A DNA stretch of 64,000 nt from Akkermansiaceae bacterium UBA6138 (GTDB taxonomy: Bacteria; Verrucomicrobiota; Verrucomicrobiia; Verrucomicrobiales; DEV007). Positions within the stretch are counted from its first letter, which is position 1, and every line of letters begins with the position of its first letter. Below are positions 35,139 to 42,897 of this stretch, piece by piece. Position numbers and translations under genes: made by a program. The notes under the pieces were generated by a model. That model saw only the letters and a program-made list of their open reading frames with translations, was not told the origin of the DNA and searched no databases. The DNA is taken from contig DIVG01000076.1 in assembly GCA_002422425.1 (NCBI GenBank), forward strand, positions 28,544 through 92,543, given 5' to 3'.

Positions 35139-36040
35139 GGCAGGCCCTCCAATAAATCATCGAACCCCAGCCCCGTCCCCGCCGGAGCAATCAAACGCGA
35201 CCCCTCGCAGCGAATCTGCTCGAAGAAAGGATCAGGCTCGAAGCAGCGATGGGTCATGAGCCCGCAGACTAACATTCCATCACTATTGACTCCGGCACTG
35301 AGTCGCGACGCCTCCGCCGCCGCCCATATCTGTCCGAGTGCATGATCCATATAGGAGGTCACGAGATACTGCGCCGGAACTGCAGGGACCCACCCCGAGA
35401 GAGCCGGCTTGAGCACCGCGATATCCCCCGGCGAAAATCGCTTTTCCGTTTCCCGATCGACCGCAAGAGGAACGCCGGCTCCGCGCAGCCTCTCCCATGC
35501 CGCCGTCTCCGGGGGAATCGCATCCTCGACCAGCTCGACCCGATCACGCGTCGGTCCGAGTGATTTCCAGAACGCGAGAAAGACCGCCTCGTCGAGACTC
35601 CCGTTCGCATCGAGGCGCAGATGAAATCCGGTCCCGCCCCAGAGACGTGCCTGATCGAGTTCGCTCGCAAGATCACGTCCGATTTTTAATTTCACCCGGT
35701 CGTATCCCGCCGCTTTGGCCTCGTCGGGGAGGTCACCCGGAAGGGCGAGCCAATGACTCTCCGGAATCGACCTTTCGAACAGCGAACGTCTCGCCAGCCT
35801 CGCCTCGCCGTCCGCCGCCGCACATCGCAGCGCCCCTTCGATCAAAGGAGTGCTCTCACCTCGCCCGAGACGGGCGAGTTGCGCATCGATCGGCAGATCG
35901 CCGAGTTCGGGCCAGGGATGGAGACAGCCGAAGCCGTCTCCGATTCGCAGCAGTGCGCCCTCGTGCTCGCGGCGAGCGCTCACCGCGTTTAAAGCCGTCG
36001 CGGATCGCAGGGTATAGCGCCAATAGTGAATCGTGCTCAT
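35120..36040 (-). CDS. menC: o-succinylbenzoate synthase
   Basis: 306 residues from ATG 36040; upstream open frame runs through menA in another frame and is ignored. Enolase-superfamily dehydratase converting SHCHC to o-succinylbenzoate. Catalytic residues visible: KxK in DRVKLKIGRD (about 115), metal ligands in HLRLDANGS (about 139), ELVEDAIPPE (about 168) and LAVDRE (about 190), and the second Lys in AVLKPALSGW (about 208). The ATG overlaps the menA stop by 4 bp and the 3' end overlaps menE by 19 bp, so translation is coupled. Confidence 0.9.
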   Translation of the reverse strand: MSTIHYWRYTLRSATALNAVSARREHEGALLRIGDGFGCLHPWPELGDLPIDAQLARLGRGESTPLIEGALRCAAADGEARLARRSLFERSIPESHWLALPGDLPDEAKAAGYDRVKLKIGRDLASELDQARLWGGTGFHLRLDANGSLDEAVFLAFWKSLGPTRDRVELVEDAIPPETAAWERLRGAGVPLAVDRETEKRFSPGDIAVLKPALSGWVPAVPAQYLVTSYMDHALGQIWAAAEASRLSAGVNSDGMLVCGLMTHRCFEPDPFFEQIRCEGSRLIAPAGTGLGFDDLLEGLPWKRLI

Positions 36041-36915
36041 CGGAGCGCCGCGTGAAGAGTCGCGACAAACGCGAAGAAGATCAACTGTAAGGCCCCGAGA
36101 GCAAGGTAACGATTGTAATGGGTGCCCGGCTCGGTGCGGCACACCGCAAAACAAATCACCGATCCGATAATCGCCGGAATCAGACCAAGAAGAAGACCGG
36201 GCAGGTTCACGGACGACACCACCACCCAGAGCAGCAACGGCAAGAGGCAAAAAACAACGATTTCGGCCCGCGCAAAGGTCTTCCCGAAGCGCACCGCGAG
36301 AGTCCGCTTTCCCGAGGCGGTATCCTCGACGATGTCGCGCAGGTTGTTGATCGCGATGAGCACACTCGAGTAAAGCCCGCACTGGAGACCCAGCGTCCAG
36401 ATCTCGAGTCCGCCCCATTTTCCGGCCTGGACATAATATGATCCTGTCACAGCCACCAATCCGAAGAAGAGAATAACAAACAATTCACCCATCCCGCGAT
36501 AGGCGAGCGGAAAAGGCCCCCCGGTGTAGCCGTAGGCAAAGAAGAGCGAGACCGCCCCGATCGCGACGATGACCCATCCGTGCTCGCGAATGAGCGGGAT
36601 CGCAACGAGGGTGGCGGCGAGGCAGAAGGCGAGCGCCCCGAGCATCACCTTCCCGGGCGCCAGCATGCCCGAAGCGGTGACCCGCTGCGGCCCGAGCCGG
36701 CGCGGGGTGTCGGCGCCCTTGCGATGATCGACGGCGTCATTAAAAAGGTTCGTCGCAATCTGGATGCAAAGGCAACTCGCGAGCGTGCACCAGAACAGGA
36801 ACCACGACCCCGAAAACGGATCGTCATCGATCAGCAGCGGCATCGCCCCCACCCACACCGGCACCACTGCGGCGGGCAGCGTTTTCGGACGGGCAGCGAT
36901 GATCCAGGCTTTCAT
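36037..36915 (-). CDS. menA: 1,4-dihydroxy-2-naphthoate polyprenyltransferase
   Basis: 292 residues, UbiA superfamily, about eight membrane helices. It attaches the polyprenyl chain to dihydroxynaphthoate, giving demethylmenaquinone. N terminus MKAWIIAARPKTLPAAVVPV is typical of MenA. The first Asp-rich motif is ATNLFNDAVDHRKGADTPRR (about 54-73) and the second lies in IAINNLRDIVEDTASGKRTL (about 188-207). GPQRVTASG follows the first motif as usual. Lies 51 bp after menB with AAGG about 8 bases before the ATG, and overlaps menC by 4 bp. Confidence 0.94.
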   Translation of the reverse strand: MKAWIIAARPKTLPAAVVPVWVGAMPLLIDDDPFSGSWFLFWCTLASCLCIQIATNLFNDAVDHRKGADTPRRLGPQRVTASGMLAPGKVMLGALAFCLAATLVAIPLIREHGWVIVAIGAVSLFFAYGYTGGPFPLAYRGMGELFVILFFGLVAVTGSYYVQAGKWGGLEIWTLGLQCGLYSSVLIAINNLRDIVEDTASGKRTLAVRFGKTFARAEIVVFCLLPLLLWVVVSSVNLPGLLLGLIPAIIGSVICFAVCRTEPGTHYNRYLALGALQLIFFAFVATLHAALR

Positions 36916-36966
36916 ATCTTCGACCTTACCTCATGACCTGAAATCCTGAAATCCTTGATCCCTTCA

Positions 36967-37785
36967 TTAGGGCACCCGCGGAAACTTCGAGAAATCGGGC
37001 TTCCGTTTTTCGACAAAGGCGTTTTTCCCCTCTTTCGCCTCTTCGGACATGTAATAAAGCAGGGTAGCGTTCCCGGCGAGATCAAGCAGGCCCATCTGAC
37101 CGTCGCAGTCGGCGTTGAGCGCGGTCTTGAGACAGCGGAGCGCGAGGGGCGAGTGATCGAGCATCTCGCGACACCACCTCACGGTTTCTTCCTCAAGTTT
37201 GGCGAGCGGCACGACCGTGTTCACCAGCCCCATTTCAAGGGCCTGCTGCGCGTCGTAGTGGCGACAGAGAAACCAGATCTCGCGGGCCTTTTTCTGGCCG
37301 ACGATGCGGGCGAGATAGCTTGAGCCGAGGCCCCCGTCAAAGGAACCGACCTTGGGCCCGGTCTGACCGAATTTCGCATTATCCGCCGCAATCGTGAGGT
37401 CACATACAACATGGAGGACGTGCCCACCGCCGATCGCGTAGCCCGCCACCATCGCTACGACCGGCTTGGGGAGAGAGCGGATTTTTTTCTGCACATCGAG
37501 AATGTTCAACCGCGGGATGCCGTCGTCGCCGACATAACCGGCGTGACCGCGCACTTTCTGGTCGCCACCCGAGCAAAAGGCGAGATCGCCCTCCCCTGTC
37601 AGGATCACGACCCCGACGGCGGGATCCTCGTGCGCCATCTCAAAGGCCACGAGCATTTCCTTCACCGTCTGCGGACGGAAGGCATTGCGCACCTCGGGCC
37701 TGTTGATCGTGATCTTAGCGATCTGTCCATCCTCCGATGTTTCATAGCGGAGGTCTTCAAAGTCGTGGGCGGTTATCCAGTTCAT
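36967..37785 (-). CDS. menB: 1,4-dihydroxy-2-naphthoyl-CoA synthase
   Basis: 272 residues, crotonase fold. Cyclises o-succinylbenzoyl-CoA. Family-specific stretches: RPEVRNAFRPQTVKEM (about 30-45), FCSGGDQKVRGHAGYVGDDG (about 71-90), AMVAGYAIGGGHVLHVVCDL (about 110), GQTGPKVGSFDGGLGSSYLA, and the conserved C-terminal EGKNAFVEKRKPDFSKFP. The SF-Asp in GSFDGG substitutes for bicarbonate in this type of MenB or lies next to that site. It is the first gene of menBACE, separated from menH by the opposite-strand vapBC pair, so it needs its own promoter; one may lie in the vapB palindrome. Confidence 0.95.
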   Translation of the reverse strand: MNWITAHDFEDLRYETSEDGQIAKITINRPEVRNAFRPQTVKEMLVAFEMAHEDPAVGVVILTGEGDLAFCSGGDQKVRGHAGYVGDDGIPRLNILDVQKKIRSLPKPVVAMVAGYAIGGGHVLHVVCDLTIAADNAKFGQTGPKVGSFDGGLGSSYLARIVGQKKAREIWFLCRHYDAQQALEMGLVNTVVPLAKLEEETVRWCREMLDHSPLALRCLKTALNADCDGQMGLLDLAGNATLLYYMSEEAKEGKNAFVEKRKPDFSKFPRVP

Positions 37786-37954
37786 CAGTGCGGGAGGGTC
37801 TTCTCGGAGAGTGAATACGTCAACCTTCGTTCGTGCGGTGTGGGAAATCGATACAGCTCACTGCAACTCGAGGATTTTTCACCAATCGAATTCAAAGGAC
37901 GCCATAAGATGACTTTGAAAATTGTCGTCAATCAATCCGTCCCGAGTTCGAAAA

Positions 37955-37990
37955 TTGACAAGTATTACCTCTAGTAGTAATACTTGTCCA
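37955..37990. promoter_or_regulatory. palindromic operator with promoter boxes facing both directions
   Basis: Perfect 12-bp inverted repeat: GACAAGTATTAC (37957-37968) and GTAATACTTGTC (37977-37988), 8-bp spacer. Plus strand: TTGACA (37955-37960), 17 bp, TAATAC (37978-37983), predicting a start at about 37990, which is the vapB ATG (leaderless). Minus strand: TGGACA (37990-37985), 17 bp, TAATAC (37967-37962), pointing at menB about 170 bp away. An AbrB-type antitoxin usually binds such a palindrome to repress itself. The rest of the gap 37786-37954 shows nothing else clear. Confidence 0.75.
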
Positions 37991-38229
37991 TGAAAGTAAC
38001 GGTTAAAGGGCAGGTCACCATTCCTGTTTCTCTTCGTGAACGATTCGGACTGAATCCGGGGACCGAAGTCGAGTTTGTTGCCGTCGAGGGCGTCCTCCAG
38101 GTGAGGCGTCGAAAAAACCGGGAGCTATCGACGAGCCGGTCGGAACTGTGGCTCGCTAAAGCGGCTGGCTCGGCAAAGACGGATCTAACGACGGACCAGT
38201 TGATGGCTATTACCCGAGGCGAAGATTAG
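37990..38229 (+). CDS. vapB: AbrB/VapB-type antitoxin
   Basis: 79 residues from ATG 37990 (a TTG at 37984 is in frame but lies in the operator). SpoVT/AbrB swapped-hairpin DNA-binding domain: MKVTVKGQVTIPVSLRERFGLNPGTEVEFVAVEG covers the whole motif. The C-terminal half (SRSELWLAKAAGSAKTDLTTDQLMAITRG) is the part expected to wrap the toxin. The vapC ATG follows the stop by 2 bp. Expected to neutralise VapC and repress the pair by binding the palindrome just upstream. Located on the strand opposite to the surrounding men genes. Confidence 0.9.
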   Translation: MKVTVKGQVTIPVSLRERFGLNPGTEVEFVAVEGVLQVRRRKNRELSTSRSELWLAKAAGSAKTDLTTDQLMAITRGED

Positions 38230-38231
38230 GA

Positions 38232-38633
38232 ATGGTTCTCATCGACACCAATGTGCTGATTGATATCGCGACGAAAGATTCCGTCTGGTTCGACTGGTCC
38301 AGCAAGCAATTGTCCCGCCTCATCAATGAGCGCAACGCGGTGATTAATCCAGTAATCTACGCAGAATTGATCCCGCTCTATGAGACCACCCGGGAACTCG
38401 ATCTGAATCTCGTTCCTTCCTCCGATATTCGACGAATCCCGTTGCCCTTTTCGGCCGCGGCCCCGGCTTCCCGGGCTTTTCTCGCCTACCGAAAAGCAGG
38501 AGGCCAAAAGACGTCTCCGCTGCCTGACTTTTTTATCGGTGCCCATGCTGAAGCAGAGGGGATAGTTCTGCTCACCCGTGATGCGTCCCGCTATCGCACT
38601 TATTTCCCGTCGGTCACCCTTATTTCACCCTGA
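38232..38633 (+). CDS. vapC: VapC-type PIN-domain ribonuclease toxin
   Basis: 133 residues. PIN fold with all four acidic residues: Asp5 in MVLIDTNVLID, Glu45 in VIYAELIPLY, Asp99 in SPLPDFFIGAHAEAEG and Asp117 in LLTRDASRYRTYFP. Such toxins cut tRNA or rRNA when freed from VapB. Length is typical. Its 3' end overlaps the 3' end of menH by 9 bp (38625-38633), so the pair is fitted tightly against the men genes. Confidence 0.92.
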   Translation: MVLIDTNVLIDIATKDSVWFDWSSKQLSRLINERNAVINPVIYAELIPLYETTRELDLNLVPSSDIRRIPLPFSAAAPASRAFLAYRKAGGQKTSPLPDFFIGAHAEAEGIVLLTRDASRYRTYFPSVTLISP

Positions 38634-39323
38634 CCCATTCCCGCCAAACCGCTCCCTCGTCAACCGCGCGACCTCGTTCGGTCTATCGGCAAGGAGACGG
38701 TGACCGCCGTCGGGGATGACTTCGTGATGAAAGTCGGTAAAAACCTCGCCCATTTCCGCGGCGAGACGGGTGAACTTTTCATCCTTTTCCCCCGTAATCC
38801 AGAGGACCGGGGCGTGAAAGGAGCGCAGGCTGCGTCGCAGATCGTCCTGTCTTCCGAGGGTCCAGGTTTCAAAGGCGAGAGCGATGGCCTCGCGGCGGGA
38901 TTCGAGGGCGAGTCGGGCCGCAGTTGCCACGCCTCCGCCGAGGACGGACTGGGCGTTCCACTTTTCGAGAAAGTCGGACCAGGCTAGGGTCCGCGCATCG
39001 CGTGCCCAAATCTCGTCCGAGACGCGGCGGGCGAGCCTTTCCTCGCCGCAGCGGAGCCCCGGATGGGCCGAGACGATGACGGCTCCGCTCCAGCATTCGG
39101 GATGGATCGCCATGGCGTAGAGCGCGAGTCGGCCGCCGAGCGAATAACCGGCGAGGACGGGATTTTCAAGACCGCTGCTCAGGGTCGTCGCGAGTTCGTG
39201 GGCAAATTCAAAATACGAGAGGGCGCTATACTCCCAGAGATCGACCGCGTGTAGTCCCGGTAGCCCGAGCAACTCCCAGTCGGCTTTTGAGCCGAGGTTG
39301 CCGTGCAGGGCGAGAAAGCTCAT
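38625..39323 (-). CDS. menH: alpha/beta hydrolase, probable SHCHC synthase
   Basis: 232 residues. Alpha/beta-hydrolase fold with the triad Ser61 (LAGYSLGGRLAL), Asp181 (ITGEKDEKF) and His208 (PDGGHRLL); oxyanion segment LALHGNLGSKADW. MenH removes pyruvate from SEPHCHC to give SHCHC. Assignment rests on the fold plus its 4-bp overlap with menD (39320-39323) and place in the men operon. Converges with vapC with a 9-bp overlap. Confidence 0.87.
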   Translation of the reverse strand: MSFLALHGNLGSKADWELLGLPGLHAVDLWEYSALSYFEFAHELATTLSSGLENPVLAGYSLGGRLALYAMAIHPECWSGAVIVSAHPGLRCGEERLARRVSDEIWARDARTLAWSDFLEKWNAQSVLGGGVATAARLALESRREAIALAFETWTLGRQDDLRRSLRSFHAPVLWITGEKDEKFTRLAAEMGEVFTDFHHEVIPDGGHRLLADRPNEVARLTRERFGGNGSG

Positions 39324-40876
39324 CGGCGTGCCTCCCAGAACGCTTCGGTGGCGGCGTTGTCGAGGATCACCTCGATCACGATATTGTCCCCCGCGATTTC
39401 AGGGAAAGGCTCGCCCGCAATCCAGCGCAAATAGCCGAGATCCCACATCGCGGCCCATTTTTCGAAATGCCGCGCGTGGCGGTTCTCGGTCACGAGCTTG
39501 TGGGATTCGGGCAACGCGGCCATGGAGGAGAGCCGGGAAAAGAGGCGTCCGCCGGCGTTATTGAGGATGACGAGCCGCCTCCGTCCCGCACTCAATTGCT
39601 CGAGCAAGGCCGGGGCGTTGAGATCGTAGAGGGCAGTGAGGTCGCCGAAGAGCCCCCACGATTCCGCTTCGCCTTCAGACATCCCCAGCCAGGTCGCGAT
39701 CTGCCCGTCGATCCCGTTTGCCCCGCGACTCGCGAAAGTGCGCGGATGAGGTATTTGCCTTGTCGCGGCAAGGTTCCACTCACGGATAGGGAGACTGTTA
39801 CCGAGATAGACCAGCGCATCGGACGGGATATGCCGCGAGAGCTCCCCGACCATGGCCGGTTCGGAAAAAGGATGTTTTGTCAGGGCATCTTCAAGGTTTG
39901 CGTCGTTTAACGGGGTCAGGTCATCCGTCCAACCGTGTCCGGTCTCGGTGATATCTTTGGGAAAGGTATCGCCGGTGAGATTTCGGCTCGCTCGCGCAAG
40001 TCCGCTGAAAGGCTGCGGGCTGACCGAGAGGACGGAAACGTCGATCAGACTCTCAAGATCGCGCCAGTAGCGCAGACTAGGGACGCCGCCGAGTCGCAGG
40101 ATCTGTCGCGGCGCGAGCGTCGCCACGAGAGTCTCGGCCCGGAGGAGTTGATTGGCGAGGACGCGGCTCTCGCGCAGCCCGCTTGCGGCTTCGGCCCAGA
40201 CGGGGGCACCGATTGCGGCGAGAAGTTTCTCCACTGCCGGTCGCCAATTCTCAGGCACTTCTCCGAGAATGACGATGAGTCGATCGGCGCTTTTCAGAAA
40301 GGCGGCTATTTCGTCGGGGGGGATTTCATTCAGTCCGGGCAGGGCGATGCTGACTTCGTCGACCGCATCGCACTGATCCCCGGGGCCGGGCTCGGCGAAA
40401 CAGAGATTGAGATGGAGCGGCCCCTCTCCCGACCAATCCCCGAGAGCGGCGAGGTCGCTTGCCTCCGCGACATCGACCGCGACCGGAGCATAGGGACCGA
40501 AGATCCCGGCCTGCTCGATAGCCTGCGGCGCGCCGCTCCCGCGGTAGGCGCACGGACGGTCAGCAGTGACGAGAACTAACGGAATACCCGAGTAATAGGC
40601 CTCGACCGCGGCCGGAAGCAGCTCCGCCACGGCAGTGCCGGAAGTCGTGAGAATGGCGGCGGGACGTCCGCTCTTCTTCGCAAGCCCCATCGCAAAGAAG
40701 GCGGCGGAACGTTCGTCAAAATGATGCCTGACCTTCCAGCCTTTTTCTTTACAAACCAACAAAAGCGAGCTCACGATCGGGGCGTTTCTTGCTCCGGCGC
40801 AGACGACGTAGTCGCGCACCCCGAGTCCGGCGAGATGTCCGAGGGCGGCTCCGGCGAGTCGGGCATTGGGGGTCAT
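39320..40876 (-). CDS. menD: SEPHCHC synthase (menaquinone biosynthesis)
   Basis: 518 residues from ATG 40876. Thiamine-diphosphate enzyme condensing isochorismate with 2-oxoglutarate. MenD hallmarks: VVCAGARNAPI (about 25), HHFDERSAAFFAMGLAKKSG with the catalytic Glu (about 55), TTSGTAVAELLPAAVEAYY, PLVLVTADRP, GNSLPIREWN (about 367), and the ThDP site SRGANGIDGQIATWLG ... LFGDLTALYD (about 385-425). Overlaps menF by 4 bp at its start and menH by 4 bp at its end. Confidence 0.94.
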   Translation of the reverse strand: MTPNARLAGAALGHLAGLGVRDYVVCAGARNAPIVSSLLLVCKEKGWKVRHHFDERSAAFFAMGLAKKSGRPAAILTTSGTAVAELLPAAVEAYYSGIPLVLVTADRPCAYRGSGAPQAIEQAGIFGPYAPVAVDVAEASDLAALGDWSGEGPLHLNLCFAEPGPGDQCDAVDEVSIALPGLNEIPPDEIAAFLKSADRLIVILGEVPENWRPAVEKLLAAIGAPVWAEAASGLRESRVLANQLLRAETLVATLAPRQILRLGGVPSLRYWRDLESLIDVSVLSVSPQPFSGLARASRNLTGDTFPKDITETGHGWTDDLTPLNDANLEDALTKHPFSEPAMVGELSRHIPSDALVYLGNSLPIREWNLAATRQIPHPRTFASRGANGIDGQIATWLGMSEGEAESWGLFGDLTALYDLNAPALLEQLSAGRRRLVILNNAGGRLFSRLSSMAALPESHKLVTENRHARHFEKWAAMWDLGYLRWIAGEPFPEIAGDNIVIEVILDNAATEAFWEARR

Positions 40877-41886
40877 ACTCCGAGCAGTGACTTGACCGAA
40901 TTCCGCTTCAGGGCGAGCTCGCGCCATTCGCGGTCAAAGCGGCTCCCTTCGACGAGACCGACGCCGCTGGGGAGAAAGACGTCGCGCCCGTCCCACGAAA
41001 GATTGCGGATCGCGACGAGAACCTGGAAAAATCCTTCGTAGATGGCTCCGAAAGGAGCGCCGAAGTGCTCAGGCACGCCCAGTCGCTGCCGATACTCGAC
41101 GAGCTGACGCAGCGCTCCGTCACCGCGCGGACAGGCTCCCAGCGCAGGAGTCGGATGGAGACAGCGCACGAGCGCATTGAGATCGGTCGCCGGATCGGTG
41201 AGGCGGACATACAGCCGGGTGAGAAAATGGATCATCGAGCCGAGATCGAGGAGGGTGCGCGGCTCACGCCCAACATGTCCGAAGGGGGCGAGCAGTTCCT
41301 CGAGGTAATCGGCGACGAGTTCGTGCTCGCGGATTTCTTTCGGGTCGTTGGGAAAGTCGTGGATCTCATGCCTCGGAGCGGTGCCGGCGAGGGCCATCGT
41401 TTCGAGGACGCCGTCGCGCGCGGTGAAGAGCTGCTCGGGAGTCGCGCCGATGACACCTTTCCCCCCCTCGCGGAAGCCATAGCCCCAGAGTGACTCGGGC
41501 GCGGCGATGATCGCTTTGACGAGCGCGGCCGGTTCTCCGCGGTGGAGGATACCCCGCTCGGTGAGAACGGGGACCGATTTTTTAAGTTTCCCCGAATGGA
41601 TCTGCTCGAGGATCTCGTCGAAAATCCCGCGCACATCGGTGTCACCGAGTCCTGACCAGGCAATCTCGGGCAGCGGGGTGGCGCCGTTCTCGGGAAGGAG
41701 GACGCGGAGGTCGCCCGTCTCGAAGACCTCGGACGGAACCTTCCACGGGACCGGATCGGAAAGGTCGAAATCGTTGCGGTAAAAGGCCGTGCCACCGTCA
41801 GCCGGGGCCGTCTCGCGGGCATCAAAAGGCCCCAGGCCACAGAGGTAGCGACCGGGAGACAGTTTGATAAAGGCGAAATCTTCCAT
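40873..41886 (-). CDS. menF: isochorismate synthase
   Basis: 337 residues from ATG 41886; open frame further upstream has no homology and is rejected. Chorismate-binding fold: GYGFREGGKGVIGATPEQLF (about 135), METMALAGTAPR (about 170), EIREHELVADYLEELL (about 190), and ALVRCLHPTPALGACPRGDG (about 255), YEGFFQVLVAIRN. Converts chorismate to isochorismate, the entry to menaquinone. Shorter than E. coli MenF (about 430), mainly at the N terminus. First gene of menF-menD-menH. No ribosome-binding site is evident. Confidence 0.9.
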   Translation of the reverse strand: MEDFAFIKLSPGRYLCGLGPFDARETAPADGGTAFYRNDFDLSDPVPWKVPSEVFETGDLRVLLPENGATPLPEIAWSGLGDTDVRGIFDEILEQIHSGKLKKSVPVLTERGILHRGEPAALVKAIIAAPESLWGYGFREGGKGVIGATPEQLFTARDGVLETMALAGTAPRHEIHDFPNDPKEIREHELVADYLEELLAPFGHVGREPRTLLDLGSMIHFLTRLYVRLTDPATDLNALVRCLHPTPALGACPRGDGALRQLVEYRQRLGVPEHFGAPFGAIYEGFFQVLVAIRNLSWDGRDVFLPSGVGLVEGSRFDREWRELALKRNSVKSLLGV

Positions 41887-42035
41887 GAACAACGATCGGG
41901 ACCGGGGAAAAGCCGCCCCGCTCCGCCGGATCCTCTCTACCAGTAGAATACGGAATTGGCAAATAGGAGGACGTAGGAGAAAGCGGAGTTCTCCCCACGG
42001 AAAAAACCCTCGAACGCTCCCAAACCCCCAAGGAG

Positions 42036-42055
42036 GGTGGACATTCCTGTCCACC
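42036..42055. repeat. short palindrome (GGTGGACA-TTCC-TGTCCACC)
   Basis: Perfect 8-bp stem with 4-nt loop in the 324-bp gap 41887-42210 between divergent menF and the secreted hypothetical gene. It resembles a dispersed REP-type element and has no T run. The remainder of the gap is pyrimidine-rich on the plus strand with no supportable gene; the menF promoter must lie here but I cannot point to it. Confidence 0.55.
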
Positions 42056-42210
42056 TCGGACGCCCCTGCCCTTCCACCACAAGAGAGAACTTTGGCAAGT
42101 TCCGCTACGCCCTCATCACCCTCCCGCCCTTCCATCGCTCGGGGAACTTTCCCACGCTCCTCTCCATCTGCGTCCCTTGACGACCGCCCTGCCTCCCTGT
42201 AAAACCTGCC

Positions 42211-42834
42211 ATGCTCTTTCCCCTGACGCGCTTTTTCCTCTGCACCTTCCTCCTCGCCGCCATTGCCCCGCGCGCCTTTGCCGAGCCGACGTTCATCTTC
42301 GAAACCGGCACCCCGGAATGGAAAGGCGAGCGGCTTGATCTGCCGCCGGGCTTTGCTCCCGATCTCGGCTGGACCGGGGTCGAACACATCCGCTTCGCTC
42401 CGGGCATGTTCGAGGCGGCGGCCCCCGACTTCTTTTCCTACGTCATCGTCTTTTTGTTGGAACCGGGCAGTGACGTTACCGAAGCCGCACTAAAACGCGA
42501 GACCCTCGTTTACTACCGCGGCCTTTCCAAGGCGGTCATGGCCGGCAAACAACAGAGCGTCGATACGAGCGGATTCACCGTGACCCTTGTCCCTTCCGAC
42601 GACAAGAGTGGCGCGCCGACGGCGACTCCGACCGCCACGGCGTGGACCGGGACACTCGAGTGGGTCGAGCCCTTCGCCACACAACAACCGCAAAAGCTCT
42701 TCCTGGAACTCCACGCCTGGGAGCACAAGGGACAGCCCGTTGTCCTCTCCTGTATCTCACCGGTCGCACCGGGACTCGACGACCCGTGGAAGGCGCTGCG
42801 CTCAATCCGCGCGGCTTTCCGCCTCGAGCCATGA
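42211..42834 (+). CDS. secreted hypothetical protein
   Basis: 207 residues. Clear signal peptide (MLFPLTRFFLCTFLLAAIAPRAFA). The mature protein has no motif I can name; it is mixed alpha/beta with aromatic-rich strands (FFSYVIVFLLEPG, AWTGTLEWVEPFATQQP, KLFLELHAWEHKGQPVVLSC) and a single Cys. First of a plus-strand run leading into the planctomycete-type cytochrome (63 bp later), so it may work with that exported system. Start ATG 42211 gives the signal peptide directly. Confidence 0.75.
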   Translation: MLFPLTRFFLCTFLLAAIAPRAFAEPTFIFETGTPEWKGERLDLPPGFAPDLGWTGVEHIRFAPGMFEAAAPDFFSYVIVFLLEPGSDVTEAALKRETLVYYRGLSKAVMAGKQQSVDTSGFTVTLVPSDDKSGAPTATPTATAWTGTLEWVEPFATQQPQKLFLELHAWEHKGQPVVLSCISPVAPGLDDPWKALRSIRAAFRLEP

Positions 42835-42897
42835 ATATGCCATGCCTCTACGCGAATGCGCGTTTGCCGCTAAGTGGCTATGCGTCATGCTATTTGG

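Noticed and set aside
36041..36418. N-terminal extension of menC to 36418
   Set aside because: It overlaps menA in another frame and is Arg-rich shadow sequence; the coupled ATG at 36040 gives a normal MenC.
41887..42387. N-terminal extension of menF to 42387
   Set aside because: Composition is Lys/Arg/Gly-rich without homology and it overlaps the start of the divergent secreted protein.
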